A stretch of DNA of 64,000 bases from Streptomyces sp. M92. Lineage in GTDB: Bacteria > Actinomycetota > Actinomycetes > Streptomycetales > Streptomycetaceae. Below are positions 42,568 through 52,473 of the stretch, piece by piece. The stretch is from positions 2,356,001-2,420,000 of the forward strand of contig NZ_CP101137.1 of assembly GCF_028473745.1 (NCBI RefSeq), read 5' to 3'. Each line of letters starts with the position of its first letter. The stretch's first letter is position 1. The notes below the pieces were generated by a model. It searched no databases and was not told the DNA's origin. It saw only the letters and a program-made list of their open reading frames with translations. The translations under genes and the position numbers were made by a program.

Positions 42568-43445
42568 GGCCCGGCCTGACCGGACAGGTGCAGCCGGCGT
42601 CCGTCCCCGCCGCGCAGCTCGAACCGCCCGCCCCCCGCCCCGTACGCCACCGTCCCCGGCAGCAGCACCGGCGCCCGGAACCGGGCCCGCACCACGGCCG
42701 CGTCCGGCGTCCCGTGCTCGGCGAGGCAGCGGGCCACGGTCCACATGCCGTGTGCGATGGCCCGCGGGAAGCCGAACAGGCGGGCGGTGAGCGGGTGCAG
42801 ATGGATCGGGTTGCGGTCGCCGGAGGCGGCACCGTAACGCCGCCCGACGTCACCGGCGAGGCGCCACTCGGCCCGGACGGGCAGCGGCTCGGTGTCCGGG
42901 GCGGCCGGGTCGTGGTCTCGCGGGTTCGCGGCGGCCGGCTCGGGGCCGCGCGGTGCCGCGCTCCCGTCCACCCGGTGCCGCGCCAGGTACGTACTGCGCG
43001 ACTCCCACACCGGCTCGTTCCCGCCGCCGGTGCGCAGCTCCGTCACCACCGCGGCCTCGGTGCCGCGCCGGTGCGGGGCCAGGCCCTCGACGTGGACGCT
43101 GACTTCGTACTCGGCGGTCGCGGGCATGGCGGCCCGCCGCGTGATGCCGATCGACGTGTGGACGAGCCCGAGCAGCGGCAGCGGGAAGTCCCGCCCGCTC
43201 ATCAGGCGCATGGCCAAGGGGAAGCCCAGTACGTGCGGGTACGTCACGGGCAGCGCGTCCGCGCCGGTCGGGAAGCCGCACACCCTCTCGTACGCCGCCA
43301 GCCGCGCCAGGTCCACCCGCAGGCCGGGCAGTACCAGCCGGGTGCGGGGGAAGTCCGCGTCCGTGCGGGGGCGTTTGAGGGGCGAGAGCAGGGCGCCGCG
43401 CAGCAGGAGCGGCGCGAGGGCGGGCGGGCGTGCCGTGTGTGTCAT
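42555..43445 (-). CDS. MaoC-like (3R)-hydroxyacyl dehydratase
   Basis: A 296-residue double-hot-dog protein of the HtdX/MaoC group. The second domain has the hydratase motif SGDRNPIHLHPLTARLFGFP and AHGMWTVARCLAEHG, with catalytic Asp and His. It should hydrate/dehydrate (3R)-hydroxyacyl thioesters. The start overlaps the FabG stop (ATGA). The trio MaoC, high-molecular-weight FabG and thiolase has the same order and orientation as Mycobacterium tuberculosis Rv0241c-Rv0243. Confidence 0.92.
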   Translation of the reverse strand: MTHTARPPALAPLLLRGALLSPLKRPRTDADFPRTRLVLPGLRVDLARLAAYERVCGFPTGADALPVTYPHVLGFPLAMRLMSGRDFPLPLLGLVHTSIGITRRAAMPATAEYEVSVHVEGLAPHRRGTEAAVVTELRTGGGNEPVWESRSTYLARHRVDGSAAPRGPEPAAANPRDHDPAAPDTEPLPVRAEWRLAGDVGRRYGAASGDRNPIHLHPLTARLFGFPRAIAHGMWTVARCLAEHGTPDAAVVRARFRAPVLLPGTVAYGAGGGRFELRGGDGRRLHLSGQAGPYPA

Positions 43446-44743
43446 CACGCCCCCAGCAGGCTCTGGCCGCAGACCCGTACGACCTGGCCGTTGACCGCGC
43501 CCGAGGCGGGGTGCGCGAGCCAGGCGGTGGTCTCGGCGACGTCCACCGGCAGGCCGCCCTGGCCCAGGGAGTTCATGCGGCGGCCGGCCTCGCGGATGAA
43601 CAGCGGGACCGCCGCCGTCATCTTCGTCTCGATGAAGCCCGGCGCCACCGCGTTCACCGTCACCCCGTGCCCGGCGAGCGCGCGCGGCGCGAGGGAGCGG
43701 ACCAGGCCGGCGATCCCCGCCTTGCTCGCGCCGTAGTTGGTCTGCCCCGCGTTGCCCGCGAGCCCCGCGATCGAGGCCGTCGCCACGATCCGGCCGCCCC
43801 GGTTGACCGCGCCCGCCGCGAGCAGCGCGTCCGTGGTGCGCAGGACGCTCGCGAGGTTGACGTCGAGGACGGAACTCCAGCGTTCGGCGGGCATGTTGGC
43901 CAGACGCCGGTCGCGGGTGATGCCGGCGTTGTGGACGAGGACGTCCAGCCCGCCGGGCACGGCGGCGGCGATGCGCTCGCCCGCGTCGGCGGCAGTGATG
44001 TCCAGGGCGAGGGCGGTGCCGCCGAGGCGTTCGGCGAGCCGGCGCGCCTCCTGCCCGGCCTGCGGCACGTCGAGGACGACGACCCGGGCGCCCCGCCCGG
44101 CCAGGGACCCGGCGACGGCCGCGCCGATGCCGCGCGCGGCGCCGGTGACCAGCGCGGTGCGCCCGGCGAGGGGCAGTTCGGCGTCGTCGGGTACGGCGGT
44201 GGGGGAGCCGGCCGCGGGGCCGACCTCGATCACCTGGCCGCTGACGTAGGCGGAGGCGGGGGAGAGGAGGAAGCGCAGGGTGGACTCGGCGGCGGACGCG
44301 TCGGTGAGGCGGACGAGGTTGACCGTCCGGCCGCGTCCGATCTCCTTGCCGAGCGAGCGGGTGAAGCCCTCCAACGCCTGCTGCACGGCTGCCTGGTGGT
44401 GGTCGGCGGGGTCGAGCGGGGCGCCGAGCACCACGACCCGGCCGCTGGTGGCGACGGACCGTACGACGGGGTGCAGGGCGGCGTGCACCTCGGCGAGCGT
44501 GTCGACGTCGCGGACGCCGGTGGCGTCGAGGACGACGGCGGCGGGGTGTCCGTCCGTGTCCGGGGCGAGGCCCGTGCGGTCCAGCACGGACGCGAGGTCG
44601 AGTTCCGTCTTGCCGGCCGCGAGGTGCAGCAGGCCGCCGGTGAGCGCGTCGCGCCGCAGCTGTGCGGGCTGCGGCAGGCCGAGGCGGCGGGTGAGGAAGC
44701 GGCCGGGTGCGGTGCCGGTGAAGCTGAGATAGCGGTCGGCCAT
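43445..44743 (-). CDS. High-molecular-weight 3-oxoacyl-(ACP/CoA) reductase, FabG4-like
   Basis: A 432-residue short-chain dehydrogenase with two Rossmann domains. The N-terminal one (about 1-200) is degenerate, as in FabG4. The C-terminal one has the cofactor motif TGAARGIGAAVAG, the NAG element HNAGITRDR and the catalytic YGASKAGIAG pair (Tyr, Lys). It reduces 3-oxoacyl thioesters. The ATG at 44743 was chosen for its GGGGAG/AGGA site. The gene is coupled to MaoC and divergent from the thiolase, with two dyads in the shared promoter. Confidence 0.93.
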   Translation of the reverse strand: MADRYLSFTGTAPGRFLTRRLGLPQPAQLRRDALTGGLLHLAAGKTELDLASVLDRTGLAPDTDGHPAAVVLDATGVRDVDTLAEVHAALHPVVRSVATSGRVVVLGAPLDPADHHQAAVQQALEGFTRSLGKEIGRGRTVNLVRLTDASAAESTLRFLLSPASAYVSGQVIEVGPAAGSPTAVPDDAELPLAGRTALVTGAARGIGAAVAGSLAGRGARVVVLDVPQAGQEARRLAERLGGTALALDITAADAGERIAAAVPGGLDVLVHNAGITRDRRLANMPAERWSSVLDVNLASVLRTTDALLAAGAVNRGGRIVATASIAGLAGNAGQTNYGASKAGIAGLVRSLAPRALAGHGVTVNAVAPGFIETKMTAAVPLFIREAGRRMNSLGQGGLPVDVAETTAWLAHPASGAVNGQVVRVCGQSLLGA

Positions 44744-44786
44744 GTCCTGTCTCCCCAACGGCTGTGTAGGTGGCGCTGACGCTGTG

Positions 44787-44802
44787 CTTACTCTGGAGTA
44801 AG
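44787..44802. promoter_or_regulatory. CTTACTC-TG-GAGTAAG dyad, putative TetR operator
   Basis: A perfect 16-bp inverted repeat in the divergent FabG/thiolase promoter. The TTACTCTGGAGTAA core resembles operators of fatty-acid TetR repressors in actinobacteria. Confidence 0.7.
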
Positions 44803-44803
44803 G

Positions 44804-44816
44804 TTACCGTAGGTAA
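44804..44816. promoter_or_regulatory. TTACC-GTA-GGTAA dyad
   Basis: A second perfect dyad directly next to the first, with the same TTAC half-site; likely a weaker or additional site for the same regulator. Confidence 0.5.
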
Positions 44817-44846
44817 GCCTATGTCACGGGTGAGGAGAAGGTCGAG

Positions 44847-46139
44847 ATGAGCCCCCTGAAGCCGCAGCCGCCACAGGCGCGCCGCGTCGCGGTCGTCGGT
44901 GGCGCACGCGTCCCCTTCGCCCGCTCCGACGGGCCGTACGCCACCGCCTCCAACCAGGAGATGCTCACCGCGGCCCTCGACGGCCTCGTCGGGCGCCACG
45001 GCCTGACGGAGCCGGGCGCCGTCGGCGAGTTCGTGGCCGGCGCGGTCCTCAAGCACAGCCGCGACTACAACCTCGCCCGCGAGACGGTCCTCGGCTCGGC
45101 CCTCGACCCGCGCACCCCCGCCTACGACATCCAGCAGGCCTGCGGCACCGGACTCCAGGCCGTGATCGCCGCCGCCAACAAGATCGCCCTCGGCCAGATT
45201 GAGTCGGCGGTCGCGGGCGGCGCCGACACCGCCAGCGACGCGCCGCTCGGCGTCAACGACCGCCTGCGCCGCATCCTCCTGGAGGCCCGCCGGGCGAAGT
45301 CCGCCGGCGGCCGGGCCAGGGCGCTGGTGAAGATCCGCCCGGCCCACCTGGTCCCCGACATCCCGCGCAACGCCGAGCCCCGCACCGGCCTGTCGATGGG
45401 CGAGCACGCGGCCGTGACCGCCCGCGCCTGGGGCATCACCCGCGAGGCCCAGGACGAGCTGGCCGCCACCAGCCACCAGCGGCTGGCGGCGGCGTACGAG
45501 CGGGGCTTCTTCCAGGACCTGGTGGCCCCCTTCCGGGGGCTGGCCCGCGACCAGAACCTGCGCCCCGGCTCCACCGCCGCGAAACTGGCGGCGCTGAAGC
45601 CGGTGTTCGGCCTGGACGCCCCCGGCCCCACCATGACGGCGGGCAACTCGACGCCCCTGACGGACGGCGCGGCGACGGTGCTGCTGGCGAGCGAGGAGTG
45701 GGCCGAGGCGCGGGGGCTGGAGCCGCTGGCGTACCTCACGGCGTACGAGACGGCGGCCGTGGACTTCGCGGGCGGCGACGTCGCGGGCGGCGAGGACGGT
45801 CTGCTGATGGCCCCGGCGTACGCGGTCCCGCGGATGCTGGAGCGGGCCGGGCTCGGGATCGAGGACTTCGACCTGGTCGAGATCCATGAGGCCTTCGCCT
45901 CCCAGGTGCTGGCCACGCTCGCCGCCTGGGAGAAGCGGGGCCTGGCCCCGGTGGACCGCGCCCGCCTGAACACGGCCGGGTCCTCCCTGGCCACCGGCCA
46001 CCCCTTCGCCGCGACCGGCGCCCGCATCGTGGCGACGCTGGCCGGGCTGCTCGCCGAGCGCGGGGGGCCGGGACGCGGACTGATCTCGGTCTGCGCGGCG
46101 GGCGGCCAGGGCGTGACGGCCATACTGGAAAGAACGTGA
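44847..46139 (+). CDS. Acetyl-CoA acyltransferase (thiolase), FadA2-like
   Basis: A 430-residue thiolase. The nucleophilic Cys99 is in QQACGTGLQAV. The second-half motifs are TAGNSTPLTDGAA, VEIHEAFASQVL, GSSLATGHPFAATGAR (catalytic His) and CAAGGQG (second Cys). It would cleave 3-oxoacyl-CoA in beta-oxidation or work in reverse. It is divergent from FabG/MaoC and likely coregulated with them. Confidence 0.94.
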   Translation: MSPLKPQPPQARRVAVVGGARVPFARSDGPYATASNQEMLTAALDGLVGRHGLTEPGAVGEFVAGAVLKHSRDYNLARETVLGSALDPRTPAYDIQQACGTGLQAVIAAANKIALGQIESAVAGGADTASDAPLGVNDRLRRILLEARRAKSAGGRARALVKIRPAHLVPDIPRNAEPRTGLSMGEHAAVTARAWGITREAQDELAATSHQRLAAAYERGFFQDLVAPFRGLARDQNLRPGSTAAKLAALKPVFGLDAPGPTMTAGNSTPLTDGAATVLLASEEWAEARGLEPLAYLTAYETAAVDFAGGDVAGGEDGLLMAPAYAVPRMLERAGLGIEDFDLVEIHEAFASQVLATLAAWEKRGLAPVDRARLNTAGSSLATGHPFAATGARIVATLAGLLAERGGPGRGLISVCAAGGQGVTAILERT

Positions 46140-46140
46140 C

Positions 46141-46154
46141 TTACTGGCAGGTAA
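46141..46154. promoter_or_regulatory. TTACTGGCAGGTAA dyad
   Basis: A TTAC-N6-GTAA inverted repeat immediately after the thiolase stop and about 245 bp before the acyl-CoA ligase. The half-site matches the dyads in the thiolase promoter, suggesting one regulon. Confidence 0.45.
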
Positions 46155-46397
46155 CCCCCAAGACTGCACACCCCCGGCGCGGGACCGTCCCGGAACCCGC
46201 ACCAACTCCCCACGAGGGAACCGTACGATCCCCACCTGACCGCCGGTGACCCACGTCCGCGGACCCGGCGATGAACGCCTCGGCGCGCGAGGCACGTACG
46301 TCATGCAGCAGAGCACCGCCGACCGCGCGGTCGCCAGCAGAGCAGTGTCGCCGCTGCACGTTCGCAGTGTCGCCGCTGCCCGTTCCAGGAGCCGCCC

Positions 46398-48326
46398 GTG
46401 TCCACCCCGCTTCCCTCCTTCGCCGCGTCCGCCGCCTACGCCGACTCGCCCGGCCCCACCCTGGTGCGGCCCGAGACGCGGCGGCTGGACGGGGCTGTGC
46501 GGGAGGCGTACGTACCCCCCTTCGCCCCGCCGGTGCGGCGCGGCTCCCTCGCCGACCTGCCCTTCGACAACGCGGCGGCCGTCCCGGACCAGGTGGTGCT
46601 CAGCCGCAGGTCGCCGGACGGGGACTGGTCCGAGGTGACGGCGGCACAGTTCGCCGCGCAGGTGCTGGCGGTGGCCAGGGGCATGATCGCCGAGGGCCTG
46701 ACGCCGGGCGACCGCATCGCGATCATGGCCCGGACGACGTACGAGTGGACGCTGCTGGACTTCGCCGCCTGGGCGGCCGGTCTGGTCACCGTCCCGGTCT
46801 ACCCGACCTCCTCCCTCTTCCAGACCCGCTGGATCCTCCAGGACTCCGGCGCGGTCACCCTGGTCACCGAGACCACCGCGCAGGCCGCGGCCCTCGGTCC
46901 CGAACTGGACCGGATCCCCGATCTCAAGCACCTGTGGGTCATGGACAAGGGGCACGTGGAGCGGCTGGCGGAGCTGGGCGAGCGGGTGCCGGACGCGGAG
47001 ATCGACGTACGCCGCGGCATGCTCGGCCCGTCCACCCTCGCCACCCTGATCTACACCTCGGGCACCACCGGCCGCCCCAAGGGCTGCGCGCTCACCCACG
47101 GCAACTTCTTCGCCGAGGTCGACAACGCCATCGAGCTGCTCTACCCCGTCTTCAAGGCGAAGACGGGCGAGGAGCCCTCGATCCTGCTCTTCCTGCCGAT
47201 GTCCCACGTCTTCGGCCGCATGGTCGCCGTGGCCTGCGTCCGCGCCCGCGTCCGCCTGGGCCACGCCCCGAGCCTGAAGCCCGAGGACCTGCTCCCGGAC
47301 CTGGCCGCCTTCCGCCCGACCTGCCTCCTCACCATCCCGTACATGCTGGAGAAGGTCTTCAACAGCGCCCGTGCCAAGGCCGAGTCCGGCGGCCGCGCCT
47401 TTGCCTTCGACCGCGCCGTCTCAGTGGCCGTGCGCTACGGCGAGGCCACGGAGGCCCGCCAGACCGGCGAGGGCGGCGGCCCCGGCCGCGGCCTGAAGAC
47501 CGCCCGCTCCTTCTACGACCCGCTCGTCTACCGCAAGATTCGCAACGCGATGGGCGGCCGCGTCAAGTACGCCATCTGCGGCGGCTCCCCGCTCGGCCGC
47601 CGCCTGGCCGCCTTCTACGCCGGGGCCGGCATCGAGATCTTCGAGGGCTACGGCCTCACCGAGACCACGGCCGCGGCGACGGTGACCCCGCCGCTCAAGC
47701 CGCGCCTCGGCACGGTCGGCTGGCCGCTGCCCGGCACCCGCGTCCGGATAGCCGCCGACGGCGAGATCCTGGTCGCCGGCGAGCAGGTCCTGCACGGCTA
47801 CTGGGACCCGCAGGCGGGCGGCGTCGTCCCGGCCGCCCCCGACGGCTGGTTCGCCACCGGCGACCTCGGCAGCCTGGACGACGAGGGCTATCTGACGATC
47901 ACCGGCCGCAAGAAGGAGCTCCTGATCACCGCGGGCGGCAAGAGCGTGGCCCCGGCCCCGCTGGAGAACTGGCTGCGCTCCCACCCCCTGATCTCCCAGT
48001 GCATCGTGCTGGGCGACCGCCGCCCCTACGTCTGTGCCCTCTTCACCCTCGACGTCCAGGGCGTCGACCACTGGCGCCGCATGAACGGCAAGCACCCGGT
48101 GCCGCCGGAGTTGCTCGTCGACGACGAGGAGGTGCACGCGGTCCTCCAGCGCGCCGTCGACGAGGCCAACAGACTCGTCTCCCGCCCGGAGTCCATCCGC
48201 CGCTTCGCCGTCCTGCCGAGGGACTTCACGGAGTGGGAGGGCCACCTGACCCCCTCGATGAAGCTGCGCCGCGACGTGATCGTGCGGGACTTCGCGGAGG
48301 CGGTGGAGGGCCTGTACGAGACGTAG
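46398..48326 (+). CDS. Long-chain fatty acid-CoA ligase (AMP-forming)
   Basis: A 642-residue acyl-adenylate enzyme. The ATP motif is LIYTSGTTGRPKGCALTHGN. Later motifs are GYGLTETTAAATV, DGWFATGDLGSLDDEGYLTI and GRKKELLITAGGKSVAP, then a lid with the conserved lysine near the end. It activates fatty acids to acyl-CoA for the neighbouring beta-oxidation enzymes. The GTG start is preceded by a CAGGAGC site. It is separated from the thiolase by about 260 bp, which hold no convincing gene. Confidence 0.93.
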   Translation: MSTPLPSFAASAAYADSPGPTLVRPETRRLDGAVREAYVPPFAPPVRRGSLADLPFDNAAAVPDQVVLSRRSPDGDWSEVTAAQFAAQVLAVARGMIAEGLTPGDRIAIMARTTYEWTLLDFAAWAAGLVTVPVYPTSSLFQTRWILQDSGAVTLVTETTAQAAALGPELDRIPDLKHLWVMDKGHVERLAELGERVPDAEIDVRRGMLGPSTLATLIYTSGTTGRPKGCALTHGNFFAEVDNAIELLYPVFKAKTGEEPSILLFLPMSHVFGRMVAVACVRARVRLGHAPSLKPEDLLPDLAAFRPTCLLTIPYMLEKVFNSARAKAESGGRAFAFDRAVSVAVRYGEATEARQTGEGGGPGRGLKTARSFYDPLVYRKIRNAMGGRVKYAICGGSPLGRRLAAFYAGAGIEIFEGYGLTETTAAATVTPPLKPRLGTVGWPLPGTRVRIAADGEILVAGEQVLHGYWDPQAGGVVPAAPDGWFATGDLGSLDDEGYLTITGRKKELLITAGGKSVAPAPLENWLRSHPLISQCIVLGDRRPYVCALFTLDVQGVDHWRRMNGKHPVPPELLVDDEEVHAVLQRAVDEANRLVSRPESIRRFAVLPRDFTEWEGHLTPSMKLRRDVIVRDFAEAVEGLYET

Positions 48327-48343
48327 GGCCGGGAGGGGGAGCT

Positions 48344-48988
48344 TCAGCGGCGGGCGATCAGGCAGGCCTGCGGGACCTTCGCGGAGGTGTCCTCCTCCTG
48401 CACGCGCACCGTCCGCGACAGCACGGTGAACCCGGCCTCCTCCAGCAGCCGGGACATCGCCTCGGGCCGCCGCCGTTCGAAGTGCAGGGCGACCGGGCGG
48501 CCGAAGGGACGGTCGAGGTGCATCGGCTCGTCACCGACCTGGAAGGCGAGGAGGAAGTGCCCGCCCGGCGCCAGCACGCGCCGCACCTCCCCGAAGAGGT
48601 CCGGCAGCCGGTCCCACGGCGTGTGGATCGACGAGTACCAGGAGACGGCCCCCGCGAGCGCCCCGTCGGGCAGCTCCAGCTCCAGCATGGAGCCCTGCTC
48701 GAACCGCAGCCCCGGGTGCTCGCGGCGCGCGACCTCCAGCATCGCGGCGGAGAGGTCCAGGCCGAAGACGCGCAGGCCGAGCGAGGCGAGGTGCGCGGTG
48801 ACCCGGCCGGGCCCGCAGCCCAGGTCGGCCACCTCCCCCTCCGGCCCCACCAGCTCGGCGAAGGCGCCCATCAGCGCCCGGTCCAGCGGGGTGCCGGCGC
48901 CCGAGGAACGGTGCAGGTCGGCGTAGTCCTCGGCGATGGTGTCGTAGAAGGTGCGGGTGGTGTCCAGGAAGCCGGTGTCGTGGGTCAT
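48344..48988 (-). CDS. Class I SAM-dependent methyltransferase
   Basis: A 214-residue Rossmann methyltransferase. Motif I is EVADLGCGPGRVTAHLAS, motif II is LDLSAAML, and the post-motif region VRRVLAPGGHFLLAFQV is typical of the methyltransferase-11 group. The substrate is unknown; a small molecule is likely. It is convergent with the acyl-CoA ligase, 17 bp apart. Confidence 0.92.
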   Translation of the reverse strand: MTHDTGFLDTTRTFYDTIAEDYADLHRSSGAGTPLDRALMGAFAELVGPEGEVADLGCGPGRVTAHLASLGLRVFGLDLSAAMLEVARREHPGLRFEQGSMLELELPDGALAGAVSWYSSIHTPWDRLPDLFGEVRRVLAPGGHFLLAFQVGDEPMHLDRPFGRPVALHFERRRPEAMSRLLEEAGFTVLSRTVRVQEEDTSAKVPQACLIARR

Positions 48989-49093
48989 GGCGGGACCCTA
49001 AGGCTTGCCACCGACAGCCGCCTGGACGCACAGGATCCACCAGGAGTCACCGGGAATTCATGGGGCGCCGGGCGCCGGGCGCCGGAAAGGGCA

Positions 49094-49126
49094 GGAGCCC
49101 CGTCGCCGAAACCGGCGCGGGGCTCC
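49094..49126 (-). terminator. Hairpin terminator of the cold-shock gene
   Basis: GGAGCCCCG and CGGGGCTCC arms with a 15-nt loop, 18 bp beyond the cold-shock stop codon on the minus strand; a TTTCC run follows in the direction of transcription. Confidence 0.75.
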
Positions 49127-49143
49127 TTGGGTACTGCTGTCGA

Positions 49144-49347
49144 TCAGACAGGAGTGACATTCTCCGCCTGCGGGCCCTTCGGACCCTGCGTGACGTCGAA
49201 GGACACCTGCTGGTTCTCCTCGAGGGACCGGAATCCGGTCGCGTTGATCGCGGAGTAGTGGACGAAGACGTCGGGGCCGCCGCCTTCCTGGGCGATGAAA
49301 CCAAAGCCCTTTTCGGCGTTGAACCACTTCACGGTTCCGGTAGCCAT
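49144..49347 (-). CDS. Cold-shock domain protein (CspA/CspB-like)
   Basis: A 67-residue single-domain RNA/DNA-binding protein. The RNP1 motif is KGFGFI in [21 protein letters not shown]2 is DVFVHYSAI, and the end [13 protein letters not shown] is typical of Streptomyces Csp proteins. It acts as an RNA chaperone. A long 5-prime region of about 200 bp rich in A/T relative to the rest precedes it, as expected for cold-shock mRNAs with regulatory leaders. Confidence 0.96.
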   Translation of the reverse strand: MATGTVKWFNAEKGFGFIAQEGGGPDVFVHYSAINATGFRSLEENQQVSFDVTQGPKGPQAENVTPV

Positions 49348-49630
49348 AAGCCCTCCTTGGGCTCAAAGGGTTGCCCTGCTCCAGAACCAGCAAGTGTGAA
49401 GACTGTGAATGCCGCACAACTGCATACGTCTGAGAACGACGAGAGCCCGCGGTCACATGCTCCGCAGGCTCTGTACTGCAAGGGAAACCAAACTGCAACT
49501 TGCTGTGAGCCTAGCACGCAGGGCCCCCGGCGCAACAGAGGCCAAGATCACTTCACCCGAATGTTTGAACCACCCGGCCGTTCGGCTGACGCCGGGGGTC
49601 GGCGACCGGCGGAAACGGGGGGAGGGCTAG

Positions 49631-50488
<858 letters not shown>

Positions 50489-50564
50489 CACAGCCCTGTT
50501 TCCACCGGGGCCCGGCACGGGCGGCGCACTACCCTGCTCCCAGACACTGGCGTACGGGGGAGGG

Positions 50565-52325
50565 GTGGACGCCATGCAGCCGCTCGACGTCGACGAGCCC
50601 ACGGCCGTGGGGCCCTACCGGCTGCTCGGCCGGCTGGGCGCCGGCGGCATGGGCCGGGTCTACCTGGGCCGCAGCGCCGGCGGCCGCACGGTCGCCGTGA
50701 AGATCGTGCACCCGCACTTCGCGCTCGACCAGGAGTTCCGCGCCCGATTCCGGCGCGAGGTGGACGCGGCGCGCCGGGTCGGCGGCGCCTGGACGGCGCC
50801 CGTGCTCGACGCGGACCCGGAGGCCCGCGTCCCGTGGGTCGCCACCGCGTACGCGGCCGGCCCGTCCCTCACCGCGGCCGTCACGGACGGCGGCCCGCTG
50901 CCGGACCACTCGGCACGGGCGCTCGGCGCGGGCCTGGGCGAGGCGCTGGCGGCCGTGCACGACCTGGGCCTCGTCCACCGCGACGTGAAGCCGTCCAACG
51001 TCCTGCTCACCCTCGACGGCCCCCTCCTGATCGACTTCGGCATCGCCCGCGCCACGGAGGGCACCGCGTCCCTCACCTCCACCGGCGTCTCGATCGGCTC
51101 CCCCGGCTACATGTCCCCCGAGCAGATCCTCGGCAAGGGCGTCACGGGCGCGGCGGACGTCTTCTCCCTGGGCGCGGTACTGGCGTACGCGGCGACGGGC
51201 GAGCCGCCCTTCCCCGGTGACTCCTCGGCCGCGCTCCTCTACAAGGTCGTCCACGAGGAGCCGCGGCTCGGCACCCTGGACGGCGAGGTGCGGGACGTGG
51301 TGGCCGCGTGCCTCGCCAAGGACCCGGCGGCCCGCCCGGCCCCCGGCGACGTGGCCCGGCGCCTCGCTCCCGAGGGCGCGGCCCGCCTGGTCGCCGGCGG
51401 CTGGCTCCCGGGACCGCTGGTGGAGCGGGTCAGCCGGAGCGCCGTGCGGCTGCTGAACCTGGAGGCGGCGGAGGAGCCGCCGGGGGCGGTGTCGGGGCCG
51501 GTGGGGTTCAGCCGGCCGTCGGTGGGGGCGGGGGACGCGGGGTTCAGCAGGCCGCCGGGGGAAGCGGGGGATGCGGGGAGTGCGGGGAGCGCGGGGAATG
51601 CGGGGAGTGGTGCGGCGCCCGGCGTCTTCGGGCCCCCGCCGGTGATGCCCACGCCGACGGTGATGCCCACGCCTACGGCGCCCGGCACCGGCGTACCGGC
51701 CCCGCGCGACGGCGACCGCCCGCCCGGCAGGCTCTCCGTCTCCGTCGCGGCCACCTCCACACAGGCGGGTGAGGGGCGCCGGGGCCGCCGGCTCAGCTGC
51801 ACGGTGGCGCTCGCGGTGGCCGGGGCGATGGCGGCGGTGACGGTCGGTTCGGTGTTCGTCCTCGACCTGCTCCCGGGCGGCGGGAGCAACGACTCCGCGG
51901 ACGGCGGCACCCCCACCCCGTCGGCGACCGCACCGTCCGACCCCGGAGCGGACACGGGCGGCGCCGGTGCCGCCCCCGTCCCCGACCGCTACGTCGGCAC
52001 CTGGGAGGGCCAGGCCGTCGCCGTCGACGGCAACCTGCCCCTCGGCACCTTCCGGCTGACCGTCCGCGAGGCCGCGGTCGGCGAGAAACTGGGCACCCTG
52101 CGCCACACCGACCTCTTCGGCGGCACCTGCGACGACGTACTGACCCTGAAAAAGGTCACCGACAAGCAGATCGTCGCCGGCGCCGTGGGAGCCGAGGGCA
52201 ACCGCGACGTGTGCAACCAGGCCCTCCACACCGTCCGCCTCACGCCGGTCGGCGACGACCTCCGGTACGAGTCGGACAGCGAGGACTCGGGGCGGCCGAA
52301 GGCGCGGTTGTCGAGAGTGCGGTAG
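50565..52325 (+). CDS. Membrane Ser/Thr protein kinase with extracytoplasmic domain
   Basis: A 586-residue Hanks-type kinase. The Gly loop is RLGAGGMGRVYLG, the ATP lysine is Lys46 (TVAVKIV), the catalytic loop HRDVKPSN has Asp140, and the metal motif DFGIAR follows. After the kinase (to about 270) comes a Pro/Gly/Ala-rich linker with repeats of the kind FSRP-x-AGDAG, one membrane helix (about 411-436), and an external domain of about 150 residues beginning YVGTWEGQAVAVDGN. The ligand is unknown. A second kinase follows, and the nearby FHA-FtsK protein is a possible phospho-target reader. Confidence 0.93.
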   Translation: MDAMQPLDVDEPTAVGPYRLLGRLGAGGMGRVYLGRSAGGRTVAVKIVHPHFALDQEFRARFRREVDAARRVGGAWTAPVLDADPEARVPWVATAYAAGPSLTAAVTDGGPLPDHSARALGAGLGEALAAVHDLGLVHRDVKPSNVLLTLDGPLLIDFGIARATEGTASLTSTGVSIGSPGYMSPEQILGKGVTGAADVFSLGAVLAYAATGEPPFPGDSSAALLYKVVHEEPRLGTLDGEVRDVVAACLAKDPAARPAPGDVARRLAPEGAARLVAGGWLPGPLVERVSRSAVRLLNLEAAEEPPGAVSGPVGFSRPSVGAGDAGFSRPPGEAGDAGSAGSAGNAGSGAAPGVFGPPPVMPTPTVMPTPTAPGTGVPAPRDGDRPPGRLSVSVAATSTQAGEGRRGRRLSCTVALAVAGAMAAVTVGSVFVLDLLPGGGSNDSADGGTPTPSATAPSDPGADTGGAGAAPVPDRYVGTWEGQAVAVDGNLPLGTFRLTVREAAVGEKLGTLRHTDLFGGTCDDVLTLKKVTDKQIVAGAVGAEGNRDVCNQALHTVRLTPVGDDLRYESDSEDSGRPKARLSRVR

Positions 52326-52473
52326 CCGCCGCGTCAGGTGTGCGGGAGGGCCGATGGACCGCCGTCCCCCTGCAACCGCCTCAGCCACCCCTCTTACTAC
52401 TGTGTCTGCCACAGCGAACGTCCCTGTGCGAGGCGCGGCGTTCGCCCACGCTTGACGACGGGGAAGGCCGGCC

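Noticed and set aside
42555..47264. A 1569-residue minus-strand open frame
   Set aside because: Only its last part is the MaoC gene. The rest is antisense to FabG, the thiolase and the ligase and reads Arg/Gly/Ala-rich low-complexity sequence without a family pattern.
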